A DNA stretch of 64,000 nt from Franconibacter pulveris DSM 19144 (GTDB lineage: Bacteria; Pseudomonadota; Gammaproteobacteria; Enterobacterales; Enterobacteriaceae): assembly GCA_000621185.1 (NCBI GenBank), contig JHYZ01000014.1, positions 62,001-126,000 of the forward strand, in the 5' to 3' direction. Each line of letters starts with the position of its first letter. Within the stretch, counting starts at the first letter, position 1. The position numbers and the translations under genes are program-made. Positions 19,220 through 29,751 of the stretch are shown in pieces. Under the pieces are notes generated by a model. That model did not search any database. It had not been told where the DNA came from and saw only the letters and a program-made list of their open reading frames with translations.

Positions 19220-20734
19220 ATGGAAACCAAAGATCTGATTGTGATAGGTGGGGGCATCAACGGTGCCGGTATCGCGGCAGACGCCGCCGGGCGCGGGCTT
19301 TCCGTACTGATGCTGGAAGCGCAGGATCTCGCCTGCGCCACCTCCTCCGCCAGCTCTAAACTTATTCACGGCGGCCTGCGCTACCTGGAGCACTACGAGT
19401 TCCGTCTGGTGAGCGAAGCGCTCGCCGAGCGTGAAGTATTGCTGAAAATGGCCCCGCACATCGCTTTCCCGATGCGCTTTCGCCTGCCGCACCGCCCTCA
19501 CCTGCGCCCGGCGTGGATGATCCGCGTTGGCCTGTTTATGTATGATCATCTGGGCAAGCGCACCAGCCTGCCTGGCTCTACCGGTTTGCGTTTTGGCGCG
19601 GATTCGGTCCTGAAGCCTGAGATAACGCGCGGATTCGAATATTCTGACTGCTGGGTGGACGATGCGCGCATGGTGCTGGCGAACGCGCAGATGGTGCAGA
19701 AAAAAGGCGGCGAAGTATTAACCCGCACTCGCGCCACTTCCGCGAAGCGTGAAAACGGCGAGTGGATCGTGCAGGGCGAAGATGTTGATACCGGCGAAAC
19801 CTTTACCTGGCGCGCCCGGGGACTGGTGAACGCCACCGGGCCGTGGGTGAAAAGCTTCTTCGACAACGGCCTGGAGCTGCCTTCCCCTTACGGCATCCGG
19901 CTTATCAAAGGCAGCCATATCGTGGTGCCGCGCGTCCATACCCAGAAGCAGGCTTACATCCTGCAAAACGAAGATAAGCGTATCGTCTTCGTTATCCCAT
20001 GGATGGATGAGTTTTCTATCATCGGCACCACCGATGTGGAGTACAAAGGCGACCCCAAACAGGTGGCCATCGATGAAAGCGAAATCAGCTACCTGCTGAA
20101 GGTCTATAACGCGCACTTTAAAAAGCAGCTGGGCCGCGACGACGTGGTCTGGACCTATTCCGGGGTGCGTCCGCTTTGCGACGACGAGTCAGATTCGCCG
20201 CAGGCTATCACTCGCGATTACACGCTGGATATCCGCGACGAAAACGGCAAAGCGCCCCTGCTTTCTGTGTTTGGCGGCAAGCTGACTACGTACCGTAAAC
20301 TTGCCGAGCATGCGCTGGAAAAACTGAAACCCTGGTACCCGACGATGGGCGAAGCCTGGACGAAAAACGGCGTACTGCCGGGCGGCGAGATCAACGGCGA
20401 TCGCGATGCTTATGCCGCGCAGCTGCGCCGCCGCTACGGGTTTATCAGCGAGTCGCTGGCCCGTCGCTTTGCGCGCACCTACGGCAGCAACAGCGAGCTT
20501 ATTCTTAATGGCGCAACCGACATCAGCGCGCTGGGCGAGCATTTCGGCCATGAGCTGTATGAGGCCGAACTGCGTTACCTGGTCGAACACGAATGGGTGC
20601 GCCGCCTGGACGACGCGCTGTGGCGTCGCACCAAGCTTGGCATGTGGCTGAACGCGGAAGAGCAATCCCGCGTGGCGCAGTGGCTTGAAGCGCATCAATC
20701 GAAAGGCCGCGTCGCCCTCTCTCTCGCCTCCTGA
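19220..20734 (+). CDS. glpD: Aerobic glycerol-3-phosphate dehydrogenase
   Basis: A 504-residue FAD enzyme, membrane-associated, that oxidises glycerol-3-phosphate to dihydroxyacetone phosphate and passes electrons to quinone. The N-terminal FAD motif is DLIVIGGGINGAGIAADAAGRG. Other signatures are SSKLIHGGLRYLEHYEFRLV and GVRPLCDDE, followed by the C-terminal cap domain. The ATG at 19220 is chosen because it gives METKDLIVIGGG as in E. coli and follows GAGGG; an ATG five codons upstream is in frame. The C-terminal tail differs slightly from E. coli. Confidence 0.98.
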   Translation: METKDLIVIGGGINGAGIAADAAGRGLSVLMLEAQDLACATSSASSKLIHGGLRYLEHYEFRLVSEALAEREVLLKMAPHIAFPMRFRLPHRPHLRPAWMIRVGLFMYDHLGKRTSLPGSTGLRFGADSVLKPEITRGFEYSDCWVDDARMVLANAQMVQKKGGEVLTRTRATSAKRENGEWIVQGEDVDTGETFTWRARGLVNATGPWVKSFFDNGLELPSPYGIRLIKGSHIVVPRVHTQKQAYILQNEDKRIVFVIPWMDEFSIIGTTDVEYKGDPKQVAIDESEISYLLKVYNAHFKKQLGRDDVVWTYSGVRPLCDDESDSPQAITRDYTLDIRDENGKAPLLSVFGGKLTTYRKLAEHALEKLKPWYPTMGEAWTKNGVLPGGEINGDRDAYAAQLRRRYGFISESLARRFARTYGSNSELILNGATDISALGEHFGHELYEAELRYLVEHEWVRRLDDALWRRTKLGMWLNAEEQSRVAQWLEAHQSKGRVALSLAS

Positions 20735-20871
20735 GGTTTATCCGAAAAGCGCGTTCGGGCACCCCGCCCGGACGCCGGATTTTCTGCTGTGGTTCATGCT
20801 TACCGTAACGGTTAGGTATAAAACATCGTCCCTGCGCTTATACTTTCCCGCTTAAAGAGAGGGAGAAGATT

Positions 20872-22428
20872 TTGCGGTCGAAGACTATACGCGCGCCGGA
20901 TACGGTGATGCTGACTTTCCTGCTGCTGATAACGCTCGCGGTGACGGTTATCAGCGGCTGGTCGCTCTGGCAGTCGTGGCAACATAATGTTGAAGAGACG
21001 GAGCGTCAGGCGCGAAACCAGTCGATTTCGCTGGCGCGTCAGGCGGAAGATACCTTTTTGCAGGTGCAGTTAACGCTGGATGAAATGTCGCGCCGGGCGG
21101 ATGACATTTTTGCTAATCCGGCCGCCTGGCGCGGCATCCGTGGCCTGCTCGCCCAGCAGCAGCGGCAGCTTCCGCAGCTGCACGGCCTTTTTGTCTACGA
21201 TACGCAAGGCGACTGGCTCGCCACCTCCAGCAGCTATGTTCCGGCGCAGGCGAATAACGCCGACAGGGATTATTTCACCTGGCATAGCCAGCATAATGAC
21301 GACAGGCTGCATATCGGTCGGGTTATCCGCAGCCGCTCAACGGGCGATCTGGTGATTCCCGTTTCCGTGCGGCTTAATAATAATGAGGGACGCTTTCGCG
21401 GCGTGGCGCTGGCCACTATCCGCGTGGATTATTTCCGTCAGTTTTATGGTTACTACGAAATGGGCCCCACCGACACGCTGGGCCTGACGCTTGCCGACAG
21501 CACCGTGCTTTACGTCCGCCCTTTCTCCGACGCGTTTATCAATAAGACGCTGGCCTCCAGCCCGCTTTTCACCCGCATGCTCAAAATCAGCCCGGTAGGC
21601 GGCGGCACCTGGCGTTCGGCGCTGGACGGCGTAACGCGCATTTTTGGCTATGCGAGTCTGGCGCGCTATCCGCTGGTCGTCTCCGCAGGCTATGACCGCA
21701 GCTCGCTGCGGGCGGTGTGGTGGCGCAATAACCTGCCGGTGCTGGCGCTCAACGGCGTCCTGCTGTGCGCGGTGTTTGTGTTCGGCATTCTGGTGCTGCG
21801 CCAAATCCGCGCCAGTCTGCGCTATCAGCGCGAACTTATCGTGCTGCGTGACGAGCTGACCCGCTCCAACCATATTTTGCAGGACCTGGCGCTGGTGGAT
21901 GGCTTAACCGGCCTTGGCAACCGGCGCCAGTTCGATATCTATCTTGAGCAGTGCGTAGCGCGCTCGACGAAAACCGGCGTGCCGGTTTCGCTCATCCTGT
22001 GCGATATCGACTTCTTTAAGGCTTATAACGATACCTTAGGCCATGTGGCGGGCGATCAGTGCCTCGCGGCGGTAGGCGAAATTCTGCGTTATCTGCCGCT
22101 GCGCAATACCGACCGGGTTTCCCGCTACGGCGGCGAGGAGTTCGCCATTATTCTACCTGGCGCCAGCGAATATGCGGCGGAACAGGTTGCGCTGCGTGCG
22201 GTGATGGCGGTTCGCAACGCGGCGCTGCCGCATCCGGCGACACAGCTTGCGACAAAATTCCTGACCATAAGCGCGGGCGTGGGCACCGTAGCCGGCGAAT
22301 CAGCCAGCGTCGCCACGCTGAAGAATATGGCCGACGAGGCGCTTTATCAGGCGAAGCACGCGGGTCGCGACTGTATCGCGACGCAAAGCGGACGCTGCGA
22401 CCTGCCGCCCTCTCCGCTGGAGGCATAA
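20872..22428 (+). CDS. Membrane diguanylate cyclase (Cache sensor, GGEEF)
   Basis: A 518-residue protein. A transmembrane helix near residues 13-33 is followed by a periplasmic Cache-like sensor (about 35-285; contains DRDYFTWHSQ and GRVIRSRSTGD), a second helix (about 290-312), a short linker helix and a C-terminal GGDEF domain. The active site is GGEEF at 420-424, and an intact inhibitory RxxD site (RNTD, 411-414) sits five residues ahead, so it should make cyclic di-GMP with product inhibition. Start: TTG after GGGAG; an ATG at codon 13 is the alternative. It lies between glpD and glgP, where E. coli K-12 has the yzgL remnant. The sensed ligand is unknown. Confidence 0.9.
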   Translation: MRSKTIRAPDTVMLTFLLLITLAVTVISGWSLWQSWQHNVEETERQARNQSISLARQAEDTFLQVQLTLDEMSRRADDIFANPAAWRGIRGLLAQQQRQLPQLHGLFVYDTQGDWLATSSSYVPAQANNADRDYFTWHSQHNDDRLHIGRVIRSRSTGDLVIPVSVRLNNNEGRFRGVALATIRVDYFRQFYGYYEMGPTDTLGLTLADSTVLYVRPFSDAFINKTLASSPLFTRMLKISPVGGGTWRSALDGVTRIFGYASLARYPLVVSAGYDRSSLRAVWWRNNLPVLALNGVLLCAVFVFGILVLRQIRASLRYQRELIVLRDELTRSNHILQDLALVDGLTGLGNRRQFDIYLEQCVARSTKTGVPVSLILCDIDFFKAYNDTLGHVAGDQCLAAVGEILRYLPLRNTDRVSRYGGEEFAIILPGASEYAAEQVALRAVMAVRNAALPHPATQLATKFLTISAGVGTVAGESASVATLKNMADEALYQAKHAGRDCIATQSGRCDLPPSPLEA

Positions 22429-22459
22429 AAAAAGCCAGAGCGGATGCTCTGGCTTTTTT
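22427..22459. terminator. Bidirectional terminator, diguanylate cyclase / glgP
   Basis: A perfect 9-bp stem AGCCAGAGC / GCTCTGGCT (22433-22441 with 22446-22454) with loop GGAT, preceded by seven As and followed by six Ts. It separates two convergent genes. Confidence 0.93.
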
Positions 22460-22472
22460 ACGTCCTCAGCGG

Positions 22473-24920
22473 TTACAGGCGCACCGGCTTAATATTCCAG
22501 ATGTTATCGGCATATTCCTGAATGGTCCGGTCAGAGGAGAAGTAACCCATGTTGGCGATATTATGCATCGCCCGCGTGGTCCACTCTTCCTGCTGGTTGT
22601 AAAGCTCATCCACTTTATCCTGGCAGTCTACATAGCTGCGGTAATCCGCCAGCACCTGATAGTGGTCGCCAAAGTTAATTAGCGAATCCACCAGGTCGCG
22701 GTAGCGGCCCGGGTCGTTAGGGCTGAAGACGCCGGTGCCAATCTGCGTCAGCACCTGGCGCAGCTCTTCATCTTTATCGTAGTAGTCGCGCGGGTTATAG
22801 CCCTGCCGACGCAGCGCTTCCACCTCATCGGCGGTGTTACCGAAGATAAAGATATTTTCGGGACCAACATGCTCCAGCATCTCAACATTCGCGCCATCCA
22901 GCGTGCCGATGGTCAGCGCGCCGTTAAGGGCGAATTTCATGTTGCTGGTGCCGGACGCCTCCGTCCCGGCAAGCGAGATCTGCTCAGAGAGATCCGCCGC
23001 CGGAATGATTAGCTGCGCAAGACTGACGCTGTAGTTAGGGATAAAGACCACCTTCAGCTTGTCTTTCACCTGCGGGTCGTTGTTGATGACCTGCGCCACG
23101 TCGTTAATCAGGTGAATGATGTGCTTGGCCATGTAATAGGCCGACGCCGCTTTCCCGGCGAAGATGTTCACGCGCGGCACCCAGTCAGCTTCCGGGTCCG
23201 CTTTGATGCGGTTGTAGCGAGTGATAACGTGCAGCACGTTCATCAGCTGACGCTTATATTCGTGGATGCGTTTGATCTGCACGTCAAACAGCGCTTTCGG
23301 GTTTACCACCACGTTGAGCTGCTGCGCTATCCAGACGGCGAGCCGGCGCTTGTTGGCAAGCTTGGCGTTGCGCACCTGCTGGTTCACCGACGGATAGTCA
23401 ATATGCTGCTCAAGCTCGCTTAGCTGGCTGAGATCGGTGCGCCAGGTGCGGCCGATGTTTTTATCCAGCACTTCCGAAAGCGACGGGTTGGCCAGCGCCA
23501 GCCAGCGGCGCGGCGTCACGCCGTTGGTGACGTTGGTAAAGCGCATCGGGAAGATTTTCGCGAAGTCGGCGAACAGCGACTGCACCATCAGATTGGAGTG
23601 CAGCTCAGATACGCCGTTCACTTTATGGCTCACCACTACCGCAAGCCACGCCATGCGCACGCGGCGACCGCCCGATTCGTCGATGATCGAGACACGACTC
23701 AGCAGGCCGGTATCGGTGGGGTACTGCTCCTGAAGGGTTTTCAGGAAGTAGTCGTTAATTTCGAAAATAATCTGCAGATGGCGCGGCAGGATTTTACCCA
23801 GCATATCCACCGGCCACGTCTCCAGCGCTTCGCTCATCAGCGTATGGTTGGTGTAAGAGAAAACCTGGCAGGTCGTCTCGAACGCCTCGTCCCAGCCGAA
23901 CTTATGCTCGTCAATCAGCACTCGCATGAGCTCCGGAATGGAGAGCACCGGGTGCGTGTCATTCAGGTGAATAGCGACTTTCTGCGCCAGGTTGGCGTAG
24001 GTTTTATGCAGCTGATAGTGACGGCTCAGGATGTCCTGAATAGTGGCCGACACCAGGAAGTACTCCTGACGCAGGCGCAACTCACGCCCCGAATAGGTCG
24101 AATCATCCGGGTAGAGAACGCGCGATACGTTTTCCGAGTGGTTTTTATCTTCCACCGCCGCGAAGTAATCCCCCTGGTTGAATTTACCGAGGTTGATTTC
24201 GCTACTCGCCTGGGCGCTCCACAAGCGCAGCGTGTTGGTGGCGTCGGTGTCGTAACCGGGAATAATCTGGTCATAAGCGACGGCGAGAATCTCTTCGGTC
24301 TCGACCCAGCGGGTGCGTTTGCCCTCCTGCTGGATACGCCCGCCGAAACGCACTTTGTAGCGCGTATTGTGGCGCTCAAACTCCCATGGGTTGCCATATT
24401 CGAGCCAGTAGTCCGGCGACTCTTTTTGCTGGCCGTCGACGATGTTCTGCTTGAACATGCCGTAATCGTAGCGAATGCCGTAGCCGCGACCCGGCAGGCC
24501 GAGCGTGGCGAGCGAGTCAAGGAAGCAGGCGGCGAGACGTCCCAGGCCGCCGTTGCCAAGCCCGGGGTCGTTCTCTTCGTCGATCAACTCTTCCAGATCC
24601 AGCCCCATCTCCTCCAGCGCGTTTTTCACATCTTCATAAATACCGAGTGAAAGCAGCGAGTTAGACAAGGTGCGGCCAATCAGAAACTCCATCGATAGAT
24701 AGTAAACCTGGCGCACTTCCTGCGACAGCTGCGCCCGGTAAGAGCGCAGCCAGCGTTCAACCATGCGGTCACGCACCGCGAACAGCGTGGCGTTCAGCCA
24801 CTCGTGTTTATTGGCGATGGCCGGGTCTTTGCCTATGGTGAACATCAGCTTATAGGCAATGGAATGTTTTAGCGCCTCGACGCTCAGCGTAGGTGACGCA
24901 TAGCTAAACGGTGCATTCAT
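22473..24920 (-). CDS. glgP: Glycogen phosphorylase
   Basis: An 815-residue GT35 enzyme that releases glucose-1-phosphate from glycogen chain ends. Signatures are [44 protein letters not shown] and the PLP-lysine segment [20 protein letters not shown]. It is clearly a paralogue of MalP in the same window. Last gene of the glycogen cluster, 19 bases after glgA. In E. coli its product is held inactive by unphosphorylated-independent HPr interactions; nothing in the sequence tests that here. Confidence 0.98.
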   Translation of the reverse strand: MNAPFSYASPTLSVEALKHSIAYKLMFTIGKDPAIANKHEWLNATLFAVRDRMVERWLRSYRAQLSQEVRQVYYLSMEFLIGRTLSNSLLSLGIYEDVKNALEEMGLDLEELIDEENDPGLGNGGLGRLAACFLDSLATLGLPGRGYGIRYDYGMFKQNIVDGQQKESPDYWLEYGNPWEFERHNTRYKVRFGGRIQQEGKRTRWVETEEILAVAYDQIIPGYDTDATNTLRLWSAQASSEINLGKFNQGDYFAAVEDKNHSENVSRVLYPDDSTYSGRELRLRQEYFLVSATIQDILSRHYQLHKTYANLAQKVAIHLNDTHPVLSIPELMRVLIDEHKFGWDEAFETTCQVFSYTNHTLMSEALETWPVDMLGKILPRHLQIIFEINDYFLKTLQEQYPTDTGLLSRVSIIDESGGRRVRMAWLAVVVSHKVNGVSELHSNLMVQSLFADFAKIFPMRFTNVTNGVTPRRWLALANPSLSEVLDKNIGRTWRTDLSQLSELEQHIDYPSVNQQVRNAKLANKRRLAVWIAQQLNVVVNPKALFDVQIKRIHEYKRQLMNVLHVITRYNRIKADPEADWVPRVNIFAGKAASAYYMAKHIIHLINDVAQVINNDPQVKDKLKVVFIPNYSVSLAQLIIPAADLSEQISLAGTEASGTSNMKFALNGALTIGTLDGANVEMLEHVGPENIFIFGNTADEVEALRRQGYNPRDYYDKDEELRQVLTQIGTGVFSPNDPGRYRDLVDSLINFGDHYQVLADYRSYVDCQDKVDELYNQQEEWTTRAMHNIANMGYFSSDRTIQEYADNIWNIKPVRL

Positions 24921-24939
24921 TTACGTGATTCCTGGATGG

Positions 24940-26373
24940 TTACAACAAGCGTTGATAGAGATCGCGATAAGACTGCGCGGCGACCTGCCAGCTAAAATCC
25001 ATGCCCATCGCCTGACGCTGAACAAAACGCCAGAGCGAAGGGCGGGACCACAACACGAAAGCACGCCGAATCGCCCGCAAAAGCGACCAGGCATTACTGT
25101 CCTCAAAGACGAATCCACTGGCAATTCCGTCTGCTAAGTTCTCCAGCGAGCTGTCGGAAACGGTATCCGCAAGGCCCCCCGTGCGCCGCACAAGCGGCAG
25201 TGTTCCATACTTCAGGCCATAAAGTTGTGTAAGACCGCACGGTTCGAAACGACTCGGCACCAGAATGACGTCCGCGCCGCCCATGATGCGGTGTGAAAAC
25301 GCTTCGTGATAGCCGATTTGCACGCCCACCTGCCCCGGATGTTCCGCGGCGGCGGCGAGAAAGCCTTCCTGGAGCACCGGGTCGCCCGCGCCGAGCAGCG
25401 CCAGCTGACCGCCCTGCTCCAGCAGCCCCGGCAGCGCCTCGAGCACCAGGTCCAGCCCTTTCTGGCTGGTAAGACGGCTCACCACGGCGAACAGCGGCAC
25501 TTTATCGTTAACCTTCAGGCCCATCGCAATTTGCAACTGGCGTTTGTTTTCCGCCTTCTCCTCCAGCGTATCGCGGGTATAGCGCGAGGCGAGCAGGAGA
25601 TCGTGCGCCGGGTCCCAGATGTTCTCATCCACGCCGTTGAGAATGCCGGAAAGCCGGCCTTCGCGGTGGCGCTGGCGTAACAGCCCCTCCAGCCCGTAAG
25701 CGTACTGCGGCTCAGTAATTTCACGCGCGTAGGTCGGGCTTACCGCTGTGATATGGTCTGCATAGTATAGCCCCGCTTTCAGGAAGGAGATTTGGCCGTT
25801 GAACTCCAGCCCCTCCACATCATAGAAAGACCACGGCAGTTGAATGTCATCCATGTGTTGCGCGAAGAACATCCCCTGGTAGGCCAGGTTATGTACGGTG
25901 AAGACCGATTTCGCCGGACGACCGCGCAGCTCCAGATAAGCAGGCACCAGCCCCGCATGCCAGTCGTGCGCGTGCACCACGTCAGGATGCCAGTAAGGAT
26001 CCAGCCCGCAGGCCATTTCGCTGCCCACCCACCCCAGCAGCGCGAAGCGAATCACGTTGTCGGTATAGGCGTAAAGGTTGGTATCGTGATACGGGCTTCC
26101 GGGACGATCGTATAAGTGCGGGGCGTCAATAAGGTAAATGCCAACCCCGTTAAAGTGTCCATACAAAAGCGTGATTTCACCCGCGAAGGTCTCCCTGCGC
26201 GCCACAATCCGGGCATCGGTAATGCCGCGACGAATATCAGGAAACGCGGGCAACAGCACACGAGTATCCACCCCTCCGGCAATTTGCGCAGCAGGTAATG
26301 CGCCGATAACGTCTGCCAGTCCGCCGGTTTTCAGCAGAGGGAATATTTCAGAACATACATGTAAGACCTGCAT
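24940..26373 (-). CDS. glgA: Glycogen synthase
   Basis: A 477-residue GT5 enzyme that adds glucose from ADP-glucose to the growing alpha-1,4 chain. The ADP-glucose-binding N-terminal motif [13 protein letters not shown] is at residues 15-27, and the C-terminal Rossmann domain has [33 protein letters not shown]. Length equals E. coli GlgA. It follows glgC with a 97-base gap containing a hairpin. Confidence 0.98.
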   Translation of the reverse strand: MQVLHVCSEIFPLLKTGGLADVIGALPAAQIAGGVDTRVLLPAFPDIRRGITDARIVARRETFAGEITLLYGHFNGVGIYLIDAPHLYDRPGSPYHDTNLYAYTDNVIRFALLGWVGSEMACGLDPYWHPDVVHAHDWHAGLVPAYLELRGRPAKSVFTVHNLAYQGMFFAQHMDDIQLPWSFYDVEGLEFNGQISFLKAGLYYADHITAVSPTYAREITEPQYAYGLEGLLRQRHREGRLSGILNGVDENIWDPAHDLLLASRYTRDTLEEKAENKRQLQIAMGLKVNDKVPLFAVVSRLTSQKGLDLVLEALPGLLEQGGQLALLGAGDPVLQEGFLAAAAEHPGQVGVQIGYHEAFSHRIMGGADVILVPSRFEPCGLTQLYGLKYGTLPLVRRTGGLADTVSDSSLENLADGIASGFVFEDSNAWSLLRAIRRAFVLWSRPSLWRFVQRQAMGMDFSWQVAAQSYRDLYQRLL

Positions 26374-26430
26374 TATCGCTCCCGTTCAAAGATTCAGCGC
26401 GAACAGCGCGCCGAACGTGAAAAACACAAC

Positions 26431-26448
26431 GCGCGGAGCCTTCCGCGC
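26431..26448 (-). promoter_or_regulatory. glgC-glgA intercistronic hairpin
   Basis: GCGCGGA / TCCGCGC stem with a 4-base loop, about 20 bases after the glgC stop region and 58 bases ahead of glgA. It may set mRNA processing or partial termination between the two genes. No T-run follows. Confidence 0.45.
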
Positions 26449-26470
26449 GCGGTTTACCTCCCTGCGCGAA

Positions 26471-27754
26471 TCAACCCGCTAAACGGGCCAGCATTTCGCG
26501 CGTCACTAACACAATTCCCTCTTCGGAACGGTAGAAACGGCGAGCGTCTTCCTCAGCGTTTTCACCTATCACCATGCCTTCAGGGATAACACAGGCCCGG
26601 TCGATAACACAGCGACGCAGGCGACAGGAGCGGCCTACCCAGACATCGGGCAACAGCACCGCCGAGTCGATGTTACAGAATGAGTTTATGCGCACTCTGG
26701 GGAAAAGCACGGATTGCACGACAACGGAGCCGGAAATAATGCAGCCGCCGGAGACGAGCGAGTTGAGCGTCATGCCGTGACTGCCGGAGCGGTCCTGCAC
26801 AAATTTCGCTGGCGGCAACGATTCCATATGGGTACGAATCGGCCAGTTGTGGTCGTACATATCCAGTTCCGGGGTGACCGAGGCCAGGTCGAGGTTCGCT
26901 TTCCAGTAAGCTTCGAGCGTCCCTACGTCGCGCCAGTACGGCTCGGCGTCCGGGTCAGACTGCACGCAGGAGAGCGGGAACGGATGGGCGAACGCTTCGC
27001 CCGAGCGGGTCACTTTCGGAATAATGTCTTTACCGAAATCGTGGCTGGATTTCTCATCCTTGTCGTCTTCTTCCAGCAACTCGTAGAGATAGTCGGCATC
27101 AAAGATGTAAATCCCCATGCTGGCGAGCGATTTCGTGTCGTCGCCAGGCATGGTAGGCGGGTTGGCCGGCTTCTCAACGAAGTCGATAACCCTGTCGTTT
27201 TCATCCACCGCCATGACGCCGAACGCCGTCGCCTCCGCTTTGGGGACCGGCAAACAGGCTACCGTGCAGCGCGCGCCTTTTTCGACGTGGTCGATAAGCA
27301 TGCGCGAATAGTCCTGTTTGTAGATATGGTCGCCTGCGAGAATAACGACATATTCCGCTTTATAACGGCGGATGATGTCGAGGTTTTGCGTCACAGCGTC
27401 CGCCGTACCGCGATACCAGTTTTCCCCATGGACGCGCTGCTGGGCGGGCAGCAAATCGACGAACTCGTTCATCTCTTCGCTGAAAAACGACCAGCCGCGC
27501 TGAATGTGCTGCACCAGCGTATGAGACTGGTACTGGGTAATAACCCCGATACGTCGAATGCCCGAGTTAATGCAGTTGGATAGGGCAAAGTCGATGATGC
27601 GGAATTTCCCGCCGAAGTGAACGGCAGGTTTGGCGCGAGTCGTAGTGAGGTCTTTCAGTCGTGTGCCACGCCCGCCAGCCAGAATAAGTGCGACAGATTT
27701 TAAGGGCAGCTGTCTTGCCAACATCAGAGGATCGTTCTTCTCAAACCTTACCAT
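26471..27754 (-). CDS. glgC: Glucose-1-phosphate adenylyltransferase (ADP-glucose pyrophosphorylase)
   Basis: A 427-residue enzyme catalysing the committed step of glycogen synthesis, glucose-1-phosphate plus ATP to ADP-glucose. The nucleotidyltransferase motif [18 protein letters not shown], the WYRGTADAV segment and FVEKP (substrate Lys) are present. The C-terminal left-handed beta-helix carries the allosteric region ([18 protein letters not shown]). The ATG at 27754 follows AAGGAGT and gives the family start [19 protein letters not shown]. An in-frame ATG 20 codons upstream lies inside glgX and is rejected. The C-terminus is a few residues shorter than in E. coli (431). Confidence 0.97.
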   Translation of the reverse strand: MVRFEKNDPLMLARQLPLKSVALILAGGRGTRLKDLTTTRAKPAVHFGGKFRIIDFALSNCINSGIRRIGVITQYQSHTLVQHIQRGWSFFSEEMNEFVDLLPAQQRVHGENWYRGTADAVTQNLDIIRRYKAEYVVILAGDHIYKQDYSRMLIDHVEKGARCTVACLPVPKAEATAFGVMAVDENDRVIDFVEKPANPPTMPGDDTKSLASMGIYIFDADYLYELLEEDDKDEKSSHDFGKDIIPKVTRSGEAFAHPFPLSCVQSDPDAEPYWRDVGTLEAYWKANLDLASVTPELDMYDHNWPIRTHMESLPPAKFVQDRSGSHGMTLNSLVSGGCIISGSVVVQSVLFPRVRINSFCNIDSAVLLPDVWVGRSCRLRRCVIDRACVIPEGMVIGENAEEDARRFYRSEEGIVLVTREMLARLAG

Positions 27755-27768
27755 GACTGACTCCTTAT

Positions 27769-29751
27769 TTATGACTTCTGGAATACGCACACACCGTGCG
27801 CGGGCCCATGCCATACAGCCATTACGACCGGATTATCCTCTCCGGCAAATGGGGGGATAGCACGCCATTCCCCTTCGGGTAATACGATGTCGCCGACTTC
27901 TGCGGTGGCGTTAATCGTAATTAACCAACGATCGGAAAGCTGGATCTGCATGCGACGAATTCCGCCTTGCCACTCGTCGGTCCTCAGAGGCTGCGCCTCG
28001 TTGTTTAGCCAGCGAACATTGCCGTCATCCTCATCCCACCATGCCTGGCAGGTAAGCGCCGGGATACTCTTTCTCAGATGTATCAATGCCGCCGTGAAAT
28101 TAATTAATCCCTCATCCGCCTGCTCCCAGTCCATCCAGGTCAGTTCGTTATCCTGGCAGTAGGCGTTGTTATTGCCATGCTGGCTATGGCCATGTTCGTC
28201 CCCGGCCAGCAGCATCGGCGTGCCACGTGACAGCAAAAGCGAAAGCAGCAGCGCGTGAGTGCTCACCCGCCGCCGTTCAATCGTATCCAGATTACCGCCA
28301 AGCCCCTCATAACCATGGTTGTTAGTATGGTTATGGTTATGGCCGTCCCGGTTATCTTCGCCGTTGGCTTCGTTGTGCTTATGGTTAAAGCTGACACAGT
28401 CGCGCAGCGTGAAACCATCATGCGCCGTAATGAAGTTAACGGAAGCGCAGGCAGGACGATCGTTGCGGCGAAAGAGCGCGCTGGAGCCCGCGAAGCTTTC
28501 AGCGAAATCGCCAAGAGTCAGCGCGTCATGCAGCCAGAAGCAGCGCATGGCGTCGCGAAAGCGGTCGTTCCACTCCATGAAAGAGGCCGGAAAGGCGCCT
28601 ACCTGATAGCCGTTCGGCCCGACATCCCACGCTTCGGCGATAAGCTTGACGCGGGAGAGGTGCGGATCGTTTTTAATCGCTTCCAGCAGCGGCGCGTCGG
28701 GGCGAAACTCGGGCGTGCGCCCCATCACCGTCGCGAGATCGAAGCGGAAACCGTCGACGTGGCACTCTTCGACCCAGAACTTCAGGCACCCCATCACATA
28801 GTCGACCACCCCTGGATTGCTGAGGTTGAGGGTGTTGCCGCAGCCGGTCCAGTTCTCATAATCGCCGTCGCTCCTTAACCAATAATAGCTACGGTTATCG
28901 ATTCCGCGCAGAGAGAAGGTCGGCCCGTCGAGGTCCGCCTCCGCGCTGTGATTCAATACAATATCGAGAATGACTTCGATACCCGCTTTGTGCAGCGCTT
29001 TCACGGCGTCGCGAAACTCATCCAGCGCGCCGAAAGGGTTCTGGTTGACGGCGTAACGCGGCTCAACGCTCCAGAGCGCCAGCGGGTTATAACCCCAGTA
29101 GTTCGTCAGGCCGAGCCGATGCAGACGCATTTCGCTGGCGTAGTGCTGAACAGGCAGCAACTCCAGCGCCGTAATGCCCAGCCGTTTAAAGTAGTCGAGC
29201 ATGACGGGATGCGCGAGCGCCGCATAGGTGCCGCGAATTTCCTCCGGAATATCCGGATGGCGCAGTGTCAGGCCGCGCACATGCGCTTCATAAACGACTG
29301 TGCTGCACCAGGGAGTACCCGGCGGCTCATCGTCCTCCCAGTCGTAACGATCCTGCATGACGACCGCTTTCGGCATGACATCAACATTATCGCGAAGATC
29401 GGGTTCATCATGGCCGCCGTGCAGGCGCGGCTCGTCGGCGGTACGTCCAACCACTACCCGCGCGCAGGGGTCCAGCAACAGCTTGGCCGGGTTGAAGCGA
29501 TGCCCGTTGCGCGGATCCCAGGGACCGTGCACGCGATAACCGTAGCGCACGCCGGGCCTGGCCTTCGGCAGATAGCCATGCCAGATGTCGCCGCTGCGTC
29601 CAGGCAGCGCATAACGCTGCTCGTTGCCGTCGTCGTCGAAAACACACAGCTCCACCTTTTCCGCGTGAGCGGAAAAGAGGGTGAAATTAATGCCATGACC
29701 GTCATAGTGCGCGCCAGGCGGCGCGGGTTGCCCCTCCTGCAACTGCGTCAT
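27769..29751 (-). CDS. glgX: Glycogen debranching enzyme
   Basis: A 660-residue GH13 isoamylase-type enzyme that removes the short branch stubs left by glycogen phosphorylase. An N-terminal CBM48 domain is followed by the barrel motifs [25 protein letters not shown] (nucleophile), LIAEAWDVG (acid/base) and [11 protein letters not shown]. Its ATG overlaps the glgB stop (ATGA) and it lies 14 bases before glgC, so the genes are translationally coupled. Confidence 0.98.
   Translation of the reverse strand: MTQLQEGQPAPPGAHYDGHGINFTLFSAHAEKVELCVFDDDGNEQRYALPGRSGDIWHGYLPKARPGVRYGYRVHGPWDPRNGHRFNPAKLLLDPCARVVVGRTADEPRLHGGHDEPDLRDNVDVMPKAVVMQDRYDWEDDEPPGTPWCSTVVYEAHVRGLTLRHPDIPEEIRGTYAALAHPVMLDYFKRLGITALELLPVQHYASEMRLHRLGLTNYWGYNPLALWSVEPRYAVNQNPFGALDEFRDAVKALHKAGIEVILDIVLNHSAEADLDGPTFSLRGIDNRSYYWLRSDGDYENWTGCGNTLNLSNPGVVDYVMGCLKFWVEECHVDGFRFDLATVMGRTPEFRPDAPLLEAIKNDPHLSRVKLIAEAWDVGPNGYQVGAFPASFMEWNDRFRDAMRCFWLHDALTLGDFAESFAGSSALFRRNDRPACASVNFITAHDGFTLRDCVSFNHKHNEANGEDNRDGHNHNHTNNHGYEGLGGNLDTIERRRVSTHALLLSLLLSRGTPMLLAGDEHGHSQHGNNNAYCQDNELTWMDWEQADEGLINFTAALIHLRKSIPALTCQAWWDEDDGNVRWLNNEAQPLRTDEWQGGIRRMQIQLSDRWLITINATAEVGDIVLPEGEWRAIPPFAGEDNPVVMAVWHGPAHGVCVFQKS

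Noticed and set aside
28263-28950. Long plus-strand open frames opposite the glg genes and other GC-rich genes
   Set aside because: Typical antisense shadows of GC-rich coding sequence; the minus-strand proteins are clearly real.
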